A stretch of DNA of 64,000 nt from NCBI RefSeq assembly GCF_001612905.1, contig NZ_BDBI01000024.1:124001-188000 (forward strand), given 5' to 3'. The stretch is from Nocardia ignorata NBRC 108230. Its GTDB lineage: Bacteria > Actinomycetota > Actinomycetes > Mycobacteriales > Mycobacteriaceae. The notes beneath the pieces were generated by a model, which saw only the letters and a list, made by a program, of their open reading frames with translations, ran no database searches and was not told the DNA's origin. A program made the translations under genes and the position numbers. The stretch's first letter is position 1, and every line of letters begins with the position of its first letter. Of the stretch, positions 9,277 to 17,084 are shown piece after piece.

Positions 9277-9855
9277 GTGGCCGAATTCGTGGAGGACTAT
9301 GCGGTTTTGCGGTGGGCCGTGGTATCGGCGTTCGTACTGGCGGCCGGGATCGTGGTCGTGCGGTTGAGCAGGCGCGCGGTCCCGGCGGACGCGGCGGCCG
9401 ACGGTGCGCACCTGCTGATGTGCCTGGTGATGCTGGCCATGCTGGTGTTCCCGGCCGCCACCGACCCGCACGCGATGCGCGGTTTGCTGACCGCGCTCAC
9501 GGTGGCCTTCGTGCTGCTGCTCGCCGAGCGGGTCGTGCAGTGGCGCAACGGGGCGATGCCGACGGCCGACGGGGTGCTCGCGCTGGGATATCACACGGTG
9601 GCGGCGGCGGTGATGCTCTACGCCATGGCCGGGCACGGATCCGGTCACACCGGGATCCCGCCGGGGCCCGCGCTGGTGCTGGCGGCGCTGTTCGTGCTCG
9701 ACGCGCTCGTCGCGCTCGGTACCGTCGGTCACCGGCCGCGCTGGCACCGCTTCGCCCATCCGGCAGGCGCACACCCCCTGACCTCGGCCTTGGTACCTCA
9801 TGTGGTGATGGATATCGGGACGGCATTCATGGTGATCGCCGCTGTCGGCGGGTGA
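9277..9855 (+). CDS. DUF5134-type integral membrane protein
   Basis: 192 residues, five to six hydrophobic helices, rich in Met and His near helix ends (LLMCLVMLAMLVFP, DPHAM, GYHTV, LVPHVVMD). This fits the DUF5134 family of small actinobacterial membrane proteins of unknown function; the His/Met pattern hints at metal binding but that is speculation. The start is a GTG at 9277 after GGTGGGG. It is followed by the sigma-like gene after 58 nt, so co-transcription is possible. Confidence 0.65.
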   Translation: MAEFVEDYAVLRWAVVSAFVLAAGIVVVRLSRRAVPADAAADGAHLLMCLVMLAMLVFPAATDPHAMRGLLTALTVAFVLLLAERVVQWRNGAMPTADGVLALGYHTVAAAVMLYAMAGHGSGHTGIPPGPALVLAALFVLDALVALGTVGHRPRWHRFAHPAGAHPLTSALVPHVVMDIGTAFMVIAAVGG

Positions 9856-9913
9856 ATACCGATCCACAACCGTCCGGGCTGCGAATCGCCTTTGTGCGGA
9901 CAGGAATTCGACT

Positions 9914-11398
9914 ATGAGTGGACAACGCGTTTCAGGCATGTCGCCCGGGCGTCGGGGATTCGGTACGCCCCCACCGGAAATCCGGCCGGCCGCCGCCGAC
10001 CGCGAGGTGGTGCGTGCGCTCTACCACGAGGCGGGCCCCGCCGCCTACGGACTCGCCCTGCGGATCCTGCGCAGGCGAGGATCGGCGGAAGAGGTTGTCC
10101 GCGAAGGATTCCAGCGCATCGCCGCGAGTCCGTGGATTGCCGAGGGCAACGGTCATGCCCCGGCCGGTGCTGCGCGCCATGACCTCGCCACACCGTGGGG
10201 CCGTTCGGCATTCGTCGCGAACAGACCACGCACCGACCTCGGGGGCCACCCCGACCGCGCCGGCGGCTTCGACCACGAGGACCGTCCGGGTAACGCTGAC
10301 CGCCGCGACGATTCCAGCCGATGGGATCACTCGACCGGACGAGATCATGCGGGAGGCCTTGACCGTTCGGGCGGATTCGGCAATTCGAACGGGTTCGACC
10401 GTTCGGATCTTCTCGGGCACTCGGACGGGACGCCTCGTTCGGGCCGACGCGGCCACGCAGGCGACCACTCGGAGGGATACGACCACAGGGGTCGCCTCGA
10501 CGACTCCGGTCGCCTCGACTACGCGGCGCTGCACGACCCACGGCTCGGTTTCGCACGCCGAGACAGTGAGATGGACCCCCACAGCCGAACAGGCCGAACG
10601 GCACACACGGGTCGCGGGGACCACGCGGGCGGACTGGATGACTCAGGTCAGTCGGGTGACGCGATCATGTTCGACGGCGTGGGTTCGATGCACGGTGCGG
10701 GTCCACTCGCCGGGCGTCTCGATTTCGCCGGTCACCCGGACGGTGCGCCCTTCGATGTCACCGACCCACCCCACTTCGACACACCCGACGCGACCGGCAC
10801 CCGGTACACGCCGACTCTGCACACCAGACTCCTGGCCCAGGTCCACCGCCTCGCCATCCAGCGCCTGCGCCTGGACCGCAACGACCGCATCGACATCCCT
10901 TGGCTGGCCGCCTCGGCCCGCCTCGGTTTCGATCCGCTCGACAGCCGCTGCGAAGTCTTCGTCCTCGCCTACTACGGTGGCCGCACCTACCGTTCGATCG
11001 CCCGGGAGCTGGGCATGCGCGTCCCGGCCGTCACCCGTCTGCTGGCCGAGGGCATCGAACGCCTCGCCCACCAGCGTCTCGTCCGCGTCGCCGCGCGCCG
11101 CCCCTGGACCCCGCCCGGTTCGGTCCTCGCCCTCGCCGACGCCTACGCCCTCGACGCCGTCGCCGAACTCGAGCATCACCACATCCAGAACAAGCTGGCC
11201 ACCACGACCACGACCGGCCTCGCCCAGTTCGACGCCAGAGTCGGGGGAGTGCACGAGCTGCTGGCCCAACTGGCCGCCGACGATCGGCAGCCCCCGCCCC
11301 GCAATCTGGAACAGCGCATCCTGGCCGCGATCGACAGCCCGGGCAGACGCGGTGCCCGGACCGGCAGGCCGCCGTGGTTGCCCCGCTTCGGGAGTTAG
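9914..11398 (+). CDS. SigK-like sigma domain fused to an RskA-like anti-sigma domain, with a disordered insert
   Basis: 494 residues in one unbroken frame. Residues 28-75 look like the first half of ECF sigma region 2 (YGLALRILRRRGSAEE). Residues 76-298 are Asp/Gly/His/Arg-rich low complexity, with DHAGGLD occurring twice (144-150, 236-242), and the region 2.3-2.4 core needed for promoter melting is not recognisable. Residues 341-390 resemble sigma region 4 of SigK (LAYYGGRTYRSIAREL). Residues 405-473 align without gaps, from memory, to the N-terminal zinc-less anti-sigma domain of RskA (LADAYALDAV ... PPPRNLEQRILAAI). There is no transmembrane helix, unlike RskA. Start: ATG at 9914, weak AGGAATT site. 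Function unknown; it may be a self-inhibited sigma factor, a free anti-sigma module or a decaying fusion. Confidence 0.7.
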   Translation: MSGQRVSGMSPGRRGFGTPPPEIRPAAADREVVRALYHEAGPAAYGLALRILRRRGSAEEVVREGFQRIAASPWIAEGNGHAPAGAARHDLATPWGRSAFVANRPRTDLGGHPDRAGGFDHEDRPGNADRRDDSSRWDHSTGRDHAGGLDRSGGFGNSNGFDRSDLLGHSDGTPRSGRRGHAGDHSEGYDHRGRLDDSGRLDYAALHDPRLGFARRDSEMDPHSRTGRTAHTGRGDHAGGLDDSGQSGDAIMFDGVGSMHGAGPLAGRLDFAGHPDGAPFDVTDPPHFDTPDATGTRYTPTLHTRLLAQVHRLAIQRLRLDRNDRIDIPWLAASARLGFDPLDSRCEVFVLAYYGGRTYRSIARELGMRVPAVTRLLAEGIERLAHQRLVRVAARRPWTPPGSVLALADAYALDAVAELEHHHIQNKLATTTTTGLAQFDARVGGVHELLAQLAADDRQPPPRNLEQRILAAIDSPGRRGARTGRPPWLPRFGS

Positions 11399-11411
11399 CG
11401 GCGAACCGGAA

Positions 11412-12113
11412 TCAGAGCACCACCACGTGGTCTTCGACGACCCGTCCGCCCAGGCGCACCCAGCCGTCGGAATCCCACTCGGTGTAGAGCTGGGACCCCT
11501 GCCCCTGGGTGATCACCAGCCCGCGCCGTAGCTTGGCGGTGAGGGCGACGGCGGCCGCGCCGGTCGCCTCGTCCTCGGCGATGCCCATGGCGGGTGCGAA
11601 CATCCGGGAGCGCACGGCACCGCGTGATTCGTCGGTCCACGTCCACACGTAGTGCTGGCCCTCGGTGTAGTCCGAGGCGCGGAGCATGGCCAGTTCGTCG
11701 ACTGAACGGGCCTGGTGGAAGGTGAAGTCCGGTGCCCATTCGGCGCGGGCGGTGATCCAGGTGAGCCCGTCGGTCTCGGTCACCCGAACCGGGCCGGCCG
11801 GCACGTTCAGTGTGTGCACGGGGGTGCCGCGCGCGGCCATCCACCATCCGGTGCCCACGGTGGGGTGCCCGGCGAAGGGCAGTTCGACGGCCGGGGTGTA
11901 GATCCGGACGTCGGCGACACCGTCGACAGGTTCCCCGACCACCGTGGTCTCGCTGAACCCCAGCCGCGCGGCGAGTTCCTGTTTGTCGAGCGCGACGACA
12001 TCACCCGCGCGAGCGATGCCGAGCGCATTGCCGAGCCTGCCCGTCGGATCGGTGAACACGCGGACGACCTCGACCTGGATGTCAGGGGCTTCCGGCACAT
12101 CGTGTGCGTTCAT
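11412..12113 (-). CDS. PhzF-family isomerase-like protein
   Basis: 233 residues with the two-lobed PhzF fold: N-terminal VVRVFTDPTGRLGNALGI, then PAVELPFAGHPTVGTGWW with the conserved GHPT signature, and EDEATGAAAVAL near the C-terminus. PhzF relatives act on small acids by proton shuffling; in the absence of phenazine genes the substrate is unknown. The start ATG at 12113 lies 7 nt after a TAGGCT -10 box, favouring a leaderless message over the longer in-frame ATG at 12143. A PhzF-like gene lies in the equivalent mycobacterial neighbourhood as I recall it. Confidence 0.85.
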   Translation of the reverse strand: MNAHDVPEAPDIQVEVVRVFTDPTGRLGNALGIARAGDVVALDKQELAARLGFSETTVVGEPVDGVADVRIYTPAVELPFAGHPTVGTGWWMAARGTPVHTLNVPAGPVRVTETDGLTWITARAEWAPDFTFHQARSVDELAMLRASDYTEGQHYVWTWTDESRGAVRSRMFAPAMGIAEDEATGAAAVALTAKLRRGLVITQGQGSQLYTEWDSDGWVRLGGRVVEDHVVVL

Positions 12114-12120
12114 GCTCGCG

Positions 12121-12126
12121 AGCCTA
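12121..12126 (-). promoter_or_regulatory. Candidate -10 box for leaderless phzF-like gene
   Basis: TAGGCT on the minus strand, exactly 7 nt upstream of the ATG at 12113, which places transcription start on the start codon. Confidence 0.5.
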
Positions 12127-12185
12127 CCGCGCAAGATCAACACCGCCGTCCGGGCGGTTCTCGCGCCGCGTCAGGCGCGCGAACG

Positions 12186-12224
12186 CGAACGACCCCGACC
12201 CGGCACGCGGATCGGGGTCGTTCG
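12186..12224 (-). terminator. Terminator hairpin of ahpCD
   Basis: Perfect 13-bp inverted repeat CGAACGACCCCGA / TCGGGGTCGTTCG with a 13-nt loop, starting 10 nt after the ahpD stop. No U-tract, as is common in actinobacteria. Confidence 0.75.
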
Positions 12225-12233
12225 ACGAGCGGA

Positions 12234-12773
12234 TCAGACGGCGGCCGCGGCCAGCGCCTCGGTGGCGGCGACGGCCTGGCCGACACCGGCAACGATCGCC
12301 GCCGCACGCAGCGACTCGAAGATCACCTCACGCGAGACACCGGCCTCACGCAGGGTCTTCTCGTGCGAATCGAGGCAGTGCGCGCAGCCGTTGATGGAGG
12401 AGACCGCGAACGACCACAGTTCGAAATCGGCCTTCTCCACGCCTGGGTTGCCGATGATGTTCATCCGCAGACCCGCGCGCAGATCGTCGTACTTGCCGTC
12501 CAGGAACGCCTTGCCCCGGTAGAACACATTGTTCATGCCCATGATCGACGCGGCACCCAACGCGGCCTCGTAGGCTTCGGCGGACAGCACGTCGGCGGCT
12601 TCCTCGGCGATCTCGCGCAGCGTGGTGGCCGAACGGGTGGCGGCCGCGGAGGCGAGCAGAGTGCCCCACAGCTGCTGTTCGTTCAGCACGGTGGTGCGCG
12701 AGAGCGAGGACAAGTTGAGCTTGAGGTCCTTGGCGTACTCGGGAAGAGAGTTCTTCAGGTTCTCGATGCTCAT
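12234..12773 (-). CDS. ahpD: Alkyl hydroperoxide reductase D (AhpD, peroxidase adaptor)
   Basis: 179 residues. The catalytic CxxC with following His is present: Cys130, Cys133 and His137 in NGCAHCLDSH, with Glu118 upstream, the same numbering as I recall for M. tuberculosis AhpD. AhpD carries electrons from the dihydrolipoamide-based chain to oxidised AhpC. The start is the ATG at 12773, matching the family N-terminus MSIENLK; longer readings are out of family. It lies 44 nt downstream of ahpC in one operon and is followed by a strong hairpin terminator. Confidence 0.96.
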   Translation of the reverse strand: MSIENLKNSLPEYAKDLKLNLSSLSRTTVLNEQQLWGTLLASAAATRSATTLREIAEEAADVLSAEAYEAALGAASIMGMNNVFYRGKAFLDGKYDDLRAGLRMNIIGNPGVEKADFELWSFAVSSINGCAHCLDSHEKTLREAGVSREVIFESLRAAAIVAGVGQAVAATEALAAAAV

Positions 12774-12817
12774 GGAAAAGGCGCTCCTGTCAGGGGGATC
12801 GGGTGGAGAAGGGTGAA

Positions 12818-13405
12818 TCAGACGCTGGCGGAGAGCAACTCGCCCGCGTTGATGGTCGGGTCGCCCTTCTTCCAGTTGCAGGCGCACAGCTCGTCGGACT
12901 GCAGGGCGTCGAGCACGCGCAGCACCTCGTCGACGTTGCGGCCGACGGAACCGGCGGTCACCGAGACGAACTGGATCTCGTTGTTCGGGTCGACGATGAA
13001 GGTGGCGCGGTCGGCGACACCGTCGGCGTTGAGCACGCCGGTGGCGGTGGCCAGTTCACGCTTGAGGTCCGACAGCATCGGGAAGGGGAGGGTCTTGAGA
13101 TCCTCGTGCTGCGCACGCCACTGGAAGTGCACGAACTCGTTGTCCACCGAGGCGCCGAGGACCTGGGTGTCGCGGTCGGCGAACTCGTCGTTCAGCTTGC
13201 CGAACGCCGCGATCTCGGTGGGGCAGACGAAGGTGAAGTCCTTGGGCCAGAAGAACACGACCCGCCACTTGCCCGCGTGGTCGTCGCTGGTGATCTGGGT
13301 GAAGTAGTCGTCGGGCTGCTGCGCGTCGACCTTCGACAGGTCACCTCCGATGACGGCCTTGAGGTTGTATGCCGGGAACTGGTCGCCAATGGTCAGCAGA
13401 GCCAT
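12818..13405 (-). CDS. ahpC: Alkyl hydroperoxide reductase C (AhpC peroxiredoxin)
   Basis: 195 residues. Peroxidatic Cys61 (TFVCPTE) and resolving Cys174/Cys176 (DELCACNW) match the three-cysteine mycobacterial AhpC. It reduces hydrogen peroxide, alkyl hydroperoxides and peroxynitrite, with AhpD regenerating it. The start is the ATG at 13405 (MALLTIGDQF), chosen because GAGGAG lies 6 nt upstream; the ATG at 13411 abuts that site. Divergent from oxyR with a 109-bp shared regulatory region. Confidence 0.97.
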   Translation of the reverse strand: MALLTIGDQFPAYNLKAVIGGDLSKVDAQQPDDYFTQITSDDHAGKWRVVFFWPKDFTFVCPTEIAAFGKLNDEFADRDTQVLGASVDNEFVHFQWRAQHEDLKTLPFPMLSDLKRELATATGVLNADGVADRATFIVDPNNEIQFVSVTAGSVGRNVDEVLRVLDALQSDELCACNWKKGDPTINAGELLSASV

Positions 13406-13411
13406 GCTCAT

Positions 13412-13417
13412 CTCCTC
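13412..13417 (-). promoter_or_regulatory. Ribosome-binding site that fixes the ahpC start
   Basis: GAGGAG on the minus strand, spaced 6 nt from the ATG at 13405 and 0 nt from the alternative ATG at 13411, so the former is the start. Confidence 0.75.
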
Positions 13418-13501
13418 GTTGATGGTGTGGTCGTGCTCGTCGTGTGAGCCCGCAAAGATCTTGCCCAAAGCCTACTGAAAGGTAAAGCCGATCGCTCGTT
13501 C

Positions 13502-13507
13502 TACACT
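13502..13507 (+). promoter_or_regulatory. -10 box for leaderless oxyR
   Basis: TACACT ending 7 nt before the oxyR GTG. This implies that transcription begins at the start codon. Confidence 0.6.
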
Positions 13508-13535
13508 GATAGGCGTGACTGATCAGACTTATCAG
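13506..13535. promoter_or_regulatory. Palindrome over the oxyR start, possible OxyR autoregulatory site
   Basis: Inverted repeat CTGATA (13506-13511) / TATCAG (13530-13535) spanning the presumed +1 and first codons of oxyR. LysR regulators often repress their own gene from such a site. Assignment is inference. Confidence 0.4.
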
Positions 13536-14423
13536 CCAACCCTCTCGCAGCTGCGTGCGTTCGTCGCCGTCGCCGAATACCGGCATTTCGGCACTGCCGC
13601 AGCGCGTTTGGCTGTGAGCCAACCCACGTTATCGCAGGCACTGGCATCACTGGAAAACGGCCTCGGCCTGCAGCTGATCGAGCGCAGCACGCGCCGGGTG
13701 CTGGTCACCGCCGCCGGGATGCGGCTGCTGCCGCAGGCGATGGCCACGCTCGAGGCGGCCGACCGTTTCGTCGCCTCGGCGACCGGCGACAGCCTCGGTG
13801 GCGTGCTGCGGTTGGGCATCATCCCTACCGTCGCCCCGTATGTGTTGCCGGGTCTGCTGCCCGAGCTGCGCCGCAAACTGCCCAACCTGGTGCCCCAGGT
13901 CGTGGAGGACCAGACCGCCCGCCTGCTCGACGGCCTGCGCACCGGTGTGCTCGACGTGGCCGTGCTCGCGCTGCCGAGCGAGGCGCCCGGTCTGGTCGAA
14001 ATCCCGCTCTACTCCGAGGAATTCGTGCTCGTGACGCCGCGCGGGCACGAGCTGGCCGGGCGCACCGATCTGGCCGCGCCGGTCCTCGCCGACCTGCCCC
14101 TGTTGTTGCTCGACGAGGGGCACTGCCTGCGCGATCAGACCCTCGAACTGTGCCGAACCGCCGAGGTGCATCCGGGTTCGGTCGGTGACACCCGGGCCGC
14201 CTCGCTGACCACCGTGGTGCAGTGCGTGGCGGGCGGGCTCGGGGTGACGCTCATCCCCGAGATGGCGGTACCGGCCGAAACCGCGCGCGGCACCCTCGAG
14301 ACCGCACGGTTCGCCGATCCCGCGCCGGGCCGCACGATCGGCCTCGCCTACCGCGCGTCCTCGGCCCGGGTCGACGACTACGAGTACCTGGCGGCGGTGA
14401 TCCGCTCGAAGCGGCCCTTCTGA
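13515..14423 (+). CDS. oxyR: Hydrogen-peroxide sensor OxyR (LysR family)
   Basis: 302 residues. An N-terminal winged helix-turn-helix (LSQLRAFVAVAEYRHFGTAA...) is followed by the substrate/redox domain. The redox pair Cys204 and Cys213 is spaced as in E. coli OxyR (GHCLRDQTLELC), so disulphide switching should be intact. It is divergent from ahpC-ahpD, its expected target. GTG start at 13515, seemingly leaderless. In tubercle bacilli oxyR is a pseudogene; this copy is full length. Confidence 0.95.
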   Translation: MTDQTYQPTLSQLRAFVAVAEYRHFGTAAARLAVSQPTLSQALASLENGLGLQLIERSTRRVLVTAAGMRLLPQAMATLEAADRFVASATGDSLGGVLRLGIIPTVAPYVLPGLLPELRRKLPNLVPQVVEDQTARLLDGLRTGVLDVAVLALPSEAPGLVEIPLYSEEFVLVTPRGHELAGRTDLAAPVLADLPLLLLDEGHCLRDQTLELCRTAEVHPGSVGDTRAASLTTVVQCVAGGLGVTLIPEMAVPAETARGTLETARFADPAPGRTIGLAYRASSARVDDYEYLAAVIRSKRPF

Positions 14424-14445
14424 GCCGCCCAGCTCGACTGCTATT

Positions 14446-14460
14446 TTGAACGTCGTTCAA
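14446..14460. promoter_or_regulatory. BioQ-like operator upstream of bioYMN
   Basis: Perfect palindrome TTGAAC-GTC-GTTCAA, 26 nt before the bioY start and overlapping a TATTTT -10-like box. It fits the TGAAC-N3-GTT(A/C)-type site I recall for the actinobacterial TetR repressor BioQ. bioQ itself is not in the window. Confidence 0.65.
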
Positions 14461-14486
14461 TTGCTTGTGCAAAGGAAGTCCGAACA

Positions 14487-15071
14487 GTGCCCGACCCTCA
14501 GAACGCCCTTACGCGCACCGGCCGCTTCGCCGCCCGCGACCTGGCGCAGATCGCGGTGTTCGCCGCGCTGATCGCCGCCCTCGGATTGCCCGGCGCGATC
14601 ACGGTCGGCTTCAGCGGCGTTCCGATCACCCTGCAGACGCTCGGGGTGATCCTGACCGGCGCCGTCCTCGGCGCGCGCAAGGGAGTCACGGCGGTGGCGG
14701 TGTTCATCGCGCTCACCTTGATCGGTCTGCCGCTGCTCTCGGGCGGACGCACCGGCCTGACCGCGCTGGCCTCGCCGACCGCTGGCTACCTGATCGGGTG
14801 GATCCCGGCGACCCTGCTGATCGGCTGGCTTACCGCGCGAATCCTGCCGAAATACCCGCTCGCGCTCGGTCTGCTGATCAACGCACTCGGCGGCATCGTG
14901 GTCATCTACCTCTTCGGCACCGCGGGCCTGCTGGTCCGCACCGAACTGGGTCTGTGGGCCGCGATCTCGAGCAACTTCGCGTTCCTGCCCGGTGACCTGG
15001 CCAAGGTCGTCATCGCGACGGTGGTCGCCAAGGGTGTGCACCGGGCGTATCCGGGGCTGATCCGCGCGTGA
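14487..15071 (+). CDS. bioY: Biotin transporter S component BioY
   Basis: 194 residues, six hydrophobic helices. BioY hallmarks are present: the N-terminal region DLAQIAVFAALIAALGL, then GVPITLQTLGVILTGAVLGARKG and the PTAGYLIGW motif. BioY binds biotin in the membrane as the substrate-specific part of an energy-coupling factor (ECF) transporter. It heads an operon with the ATPase and transmembrane genes. GTG start at 14487 behind AAAGGAAG. Likely repressed by a BioQ-type regulator through the palindrome at 14446. Confidence 0.95.
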   Translation: MPDPQNALTRTGRFAARDLAQIAVFAALIAALGLPGAITVGFSGVPITLQTLGVILTGAVLGARKGVTAVAVFIALTLIGLPLLSGGRTGLTALASPTAGYLIGWIPATLLIGWLTARILPKYPLALGLLINALGGIVVIYLFGTAGLLVRTELGLWAAISSNFAFLPGDLAKVVIATVVAKGVHRAYPGLIRA

Positions 15072-15075
15072 GCCG

Positions 15076-15756
15076 ATGAGTGAGATCGTCGTCGATTCGG
15101 TCGGCCACCGGTTCGGTGACCGGGTGGTGCTGCGCGATATCGACCTGACCATCACCGAACGCCGGGTCGGTTTCATCGGCGCCAACGGTTCCGGGAAGTC
15201 GACGCTGGCCCGCATGCTCAACGGCCTGTTGAAGCCGGCCACCGGCACCGTCACCGTCGACGGGATCGACGCCGCCCGCAACGGCGCCCAGGTGCGGCGC
15301 AAGGTCGGGTTCGTTTTCACCGATCCCGACACCCAGATCGTGATGCCGACGGTCGGTGAGGACCTGGCCTTCTCGTTGCGGCGCAGCGGGCTGAGCAGAG
15401 CCGAGATCTCCGAACGGGTGCGGCGCATGCTCGACCGGTTCGGGCTCGCCGGGCACGCCGATCATCCCGCGCACCTGCTCTCCGGTGGGCAGAAGCAGTT
15501 GCTGGCGCTGGGCTCCGCGCTGATCCGCGAGCCCGAGGTGATCGTCGCCGACGAACCGACCACCCTGCTCGACCTGCGCAACGCGCGCCTCGTGTCCCAA
15601 GCCCTGAATTCCCTCGACCAGCAGGTGATCGTGGTGACCCACCAGCTCGCCCTGCTCGACGGTTTCGATCGAGTCGTGGTGCTGGACAACGGTGCTGTCG
15701 CCTTCGACGGTGCCCCGGCCGACGCCGTCGGCGCATATCGGCGCCTGGTCGAATGA
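15076..15756 (+). CDS. bioM: Biotin ECF transporter ATP-binding protein BioM
   Basis: 226 residues. Walker A GANGSGKST, Q-loop region VGFVFTDPDTQI, signature LSGGQKQLLALGSAL and Walker B VIVADEPTTLLD are all present. This is the ATPase of the energy-coupling module that powers BioY. It starts 4 nt after bioY, and its stop overlaps the bioN start (ATGA), implying translational coupling and a dedicated BioMNY complex rather than a shared one. Confidence 0.95.
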   Translation: MSEIVVDSVGHRFGDRVVLRDIDLTITERRVGFIGANGSGKSTLARMLNGLLKPATGTVTVDGIDAARNGAQVRRKVGFVFTDPDTQIVMPTVGEDLAFSLRRSGLSRAEISERVRRMLDRFGLAGHADHPAHLLSGGQKQLLALGSALIREPEVIVADEPTTLLDLRNARLVSQALNSLDQQVIVVTHQLALLDGFDRVVVLDNGAVAFDGAPADAVGAYRRLVE

Positions 15757-16352
15757 TCGGCCTGTACTGCCCCGGTGACTCGCTGGTGCACCGCCTGCCC
15801 GCGGGTCTCAAACTTCTCCTGCTGGTTATCGCCATCGTCGCGATGACGATCTTCGCCCGCACGCCACTCGCCGTGGCGGTCGCCGCGGTGACGGTCGCTC
15901 TGTTGTTCGCCGTGGCGCGCATCTCCTGGCGAGTGGCCGTGGCCCAGATCCGCCCGGTGCTCTGGATGACGGTGATCATCGGCGTGTTCCAACTGTTCAC
16001 CACCACCCCAGCCCGCGCGATCGCCGTCTGCGGCGTCCTGCTCGTCTCGGTGGCCCTCGCCGCCCTGGTCACTGTCACCACGCGCGTCACCGCCATGCTC
16101 GATGCCCTCACCCGCGCCCTCGCCCCGCTGCGTCGTCTCGGTGTCGATCCCGAACGAGTGGGTTTGCTGCTGGCCCTGGCGATCCGCTGCGTCCCACTCC
16201 TGGCGAGCATCGTCCACGACGTCGCCGAAGCCCGCCGCGCCCGCGGCGTCTCCTGGTCCGCCACCGCCCTCGTCACCCCGGTCGTGGTCCGTGCCTTGCG
16301 CACTGCCGACGCGATGGGTGATGCCCTCGCCGCCCGTGGGGTCGACGACTGA
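15753..16352 (+). CDS. bioN: Biotin ECF transporter transmembrane protein BioN (EcfT family)
   Basis: 199 residues with about four to five membrane helices. The C-terminal half carries the EcfT coupling motif (EARRARGVSW, a variant of the ARG motifs that contact the ATPase). BioN links BioM to BioY. It is coupled to bioM by an ATGA overlap and is the last gene of the operon. Confidence 0.93.
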   Translation: MIGLYCPGDSLVHRLPAGLKLLLLVIAIVAMTIFARTPLAVAVAAVTVALLFAVARISWRVAVAQIRPVLWMTVIIGVFQLFTTTPARAIAVCGVLLVSVALAALVTVTTRVTAMLDALTRALAPLRRLGVDPERVGLLLALAIRCVPLLASIVHDVAEARRARGVSWSATALVTPVVVRALRTADAMGDALAARGVDD

Positions 16353-16417
16353 GATCGGTTGTGCCGATGCGGAAGGCGAGCGTCCGCGGGCGCGGCGGAC
16401 GCCCGGGTTGCGTTAGT

Positions 16418-16435
16418 AGACGACCGGTCGTATAT
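16418..16435. promoter_or_regulatory. Operator of the TetR-SDR-tautomerase module, copy 1
   Basis: Contains the perfect palindrome ACGACCGGTCGT (16420-16431) abutting a TATATT -10 box (16431-16436) that lies 6 nt before the tetR ATG, so the regulator would block its own, apparently leaderless, transcription. The whole 18-mer recurs identically at 17085-17102. Confidence 0.75.
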
Positions 16436-16442
16436 TCGTCGC

Positions 16443-17033
16443 ATGGCACGACCACGGCGTAGCGACGACACGCGAGCCCTCCTCATCGAAGAGGGCGCCG
16501 CCGATCTGCTGTCCCACGGCTACCACGGCACCGGCATCAAGCAGGTGCTCGACAAGGTCGGGGTGCCCAAGGGGTCGTTCTACAACTACTTCGACAGCAA
16601 GGAAACGTTCGCTCGGGCGGTGATCGAACATCACTCGCTGTGCGTACAGCGCAACCTGGCGACCGCGTTCGCGGGCGCGCCCGATGCCCTCTCCGGTCTA
16701 CGCCGGTTCTTCGCCACCCTGATCGACGATTTCGTCGCCGCCGAGTACACCGGTGGCTGCCTCATCGGCAATCTCGGCGGCGAGCTGGAAGGCAGTGAGG
16801 TGCTGCGCACAGCACTGTCGGCCGCGTGGGGGTCCTGGCGGGACGGGGTGGCCGACGCATTGCGGACGGCGCAGGCCGAGGGCACGGTCCGGACCGATAT
16901 CGACGCCGTCGACCTCGCCGACCTCCTGCTCGAATCCTGGGAGGGTGCGGTGATCCGGATGAAGATCGACCGCACGATCGAACCGCTCGAGAAGTGCCTG
17001 CGGCGGCTGCTCGACGACTATTTCCGGCCGTGA
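16443..17033 (+). CDS. TetR/AcrR-family repressor of the adjacent SDR-tautomerase genes
   Basis: 196 residues. The N-terminal helix-turn-helix is typical (GVPKGSFYNYFDSKETFARAVI), and the C-terminal ligand domain contains a Cys in GGCLIGNLGGEL, as in some electrophile- or small-molecule-sensing TetRs. The start ATG at 16443 is the first codon after the operator and -10 box; an upstream in-frame ATG would lie before the promoter. The next gene has the same operator, so autoregulation plus control of the SDR and tautomerase is the natural reading. The ligand is unknown. Confidence 0.88.
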   Translation: MARPRRSDDTRALLIEEGAADLLSHGYHGTGIKQVLDKVGVPKGSFYNYFDSKETFARAVIEHHSLCVQRNLATAFAGAPDALSGLRRFFATLIDDFVAAEYTGGCLIGNLGGELEGSEVLRTALSAAWGSWRDGVADALRTAQAEGTVRTDIDAVDLADLLLESWEGAVIRMKIDRTIEPLEKCLRRLLDDYFRP

Positions 17034-17084
17034 CCTCCTGAGTCGACCCCATCTCCGCAGGGTTTCTTCCGGTCGCCCATTTCA

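Noticed and set aside
9918..11531. Alternative 537-codon frame overlapping the sigma/anti-sigma fusion
   Set aside because: Ser/Thr/Arg-rich without any domain, whereas the chosen frame has recognisable sigma and anti-sigma segments at both ends.
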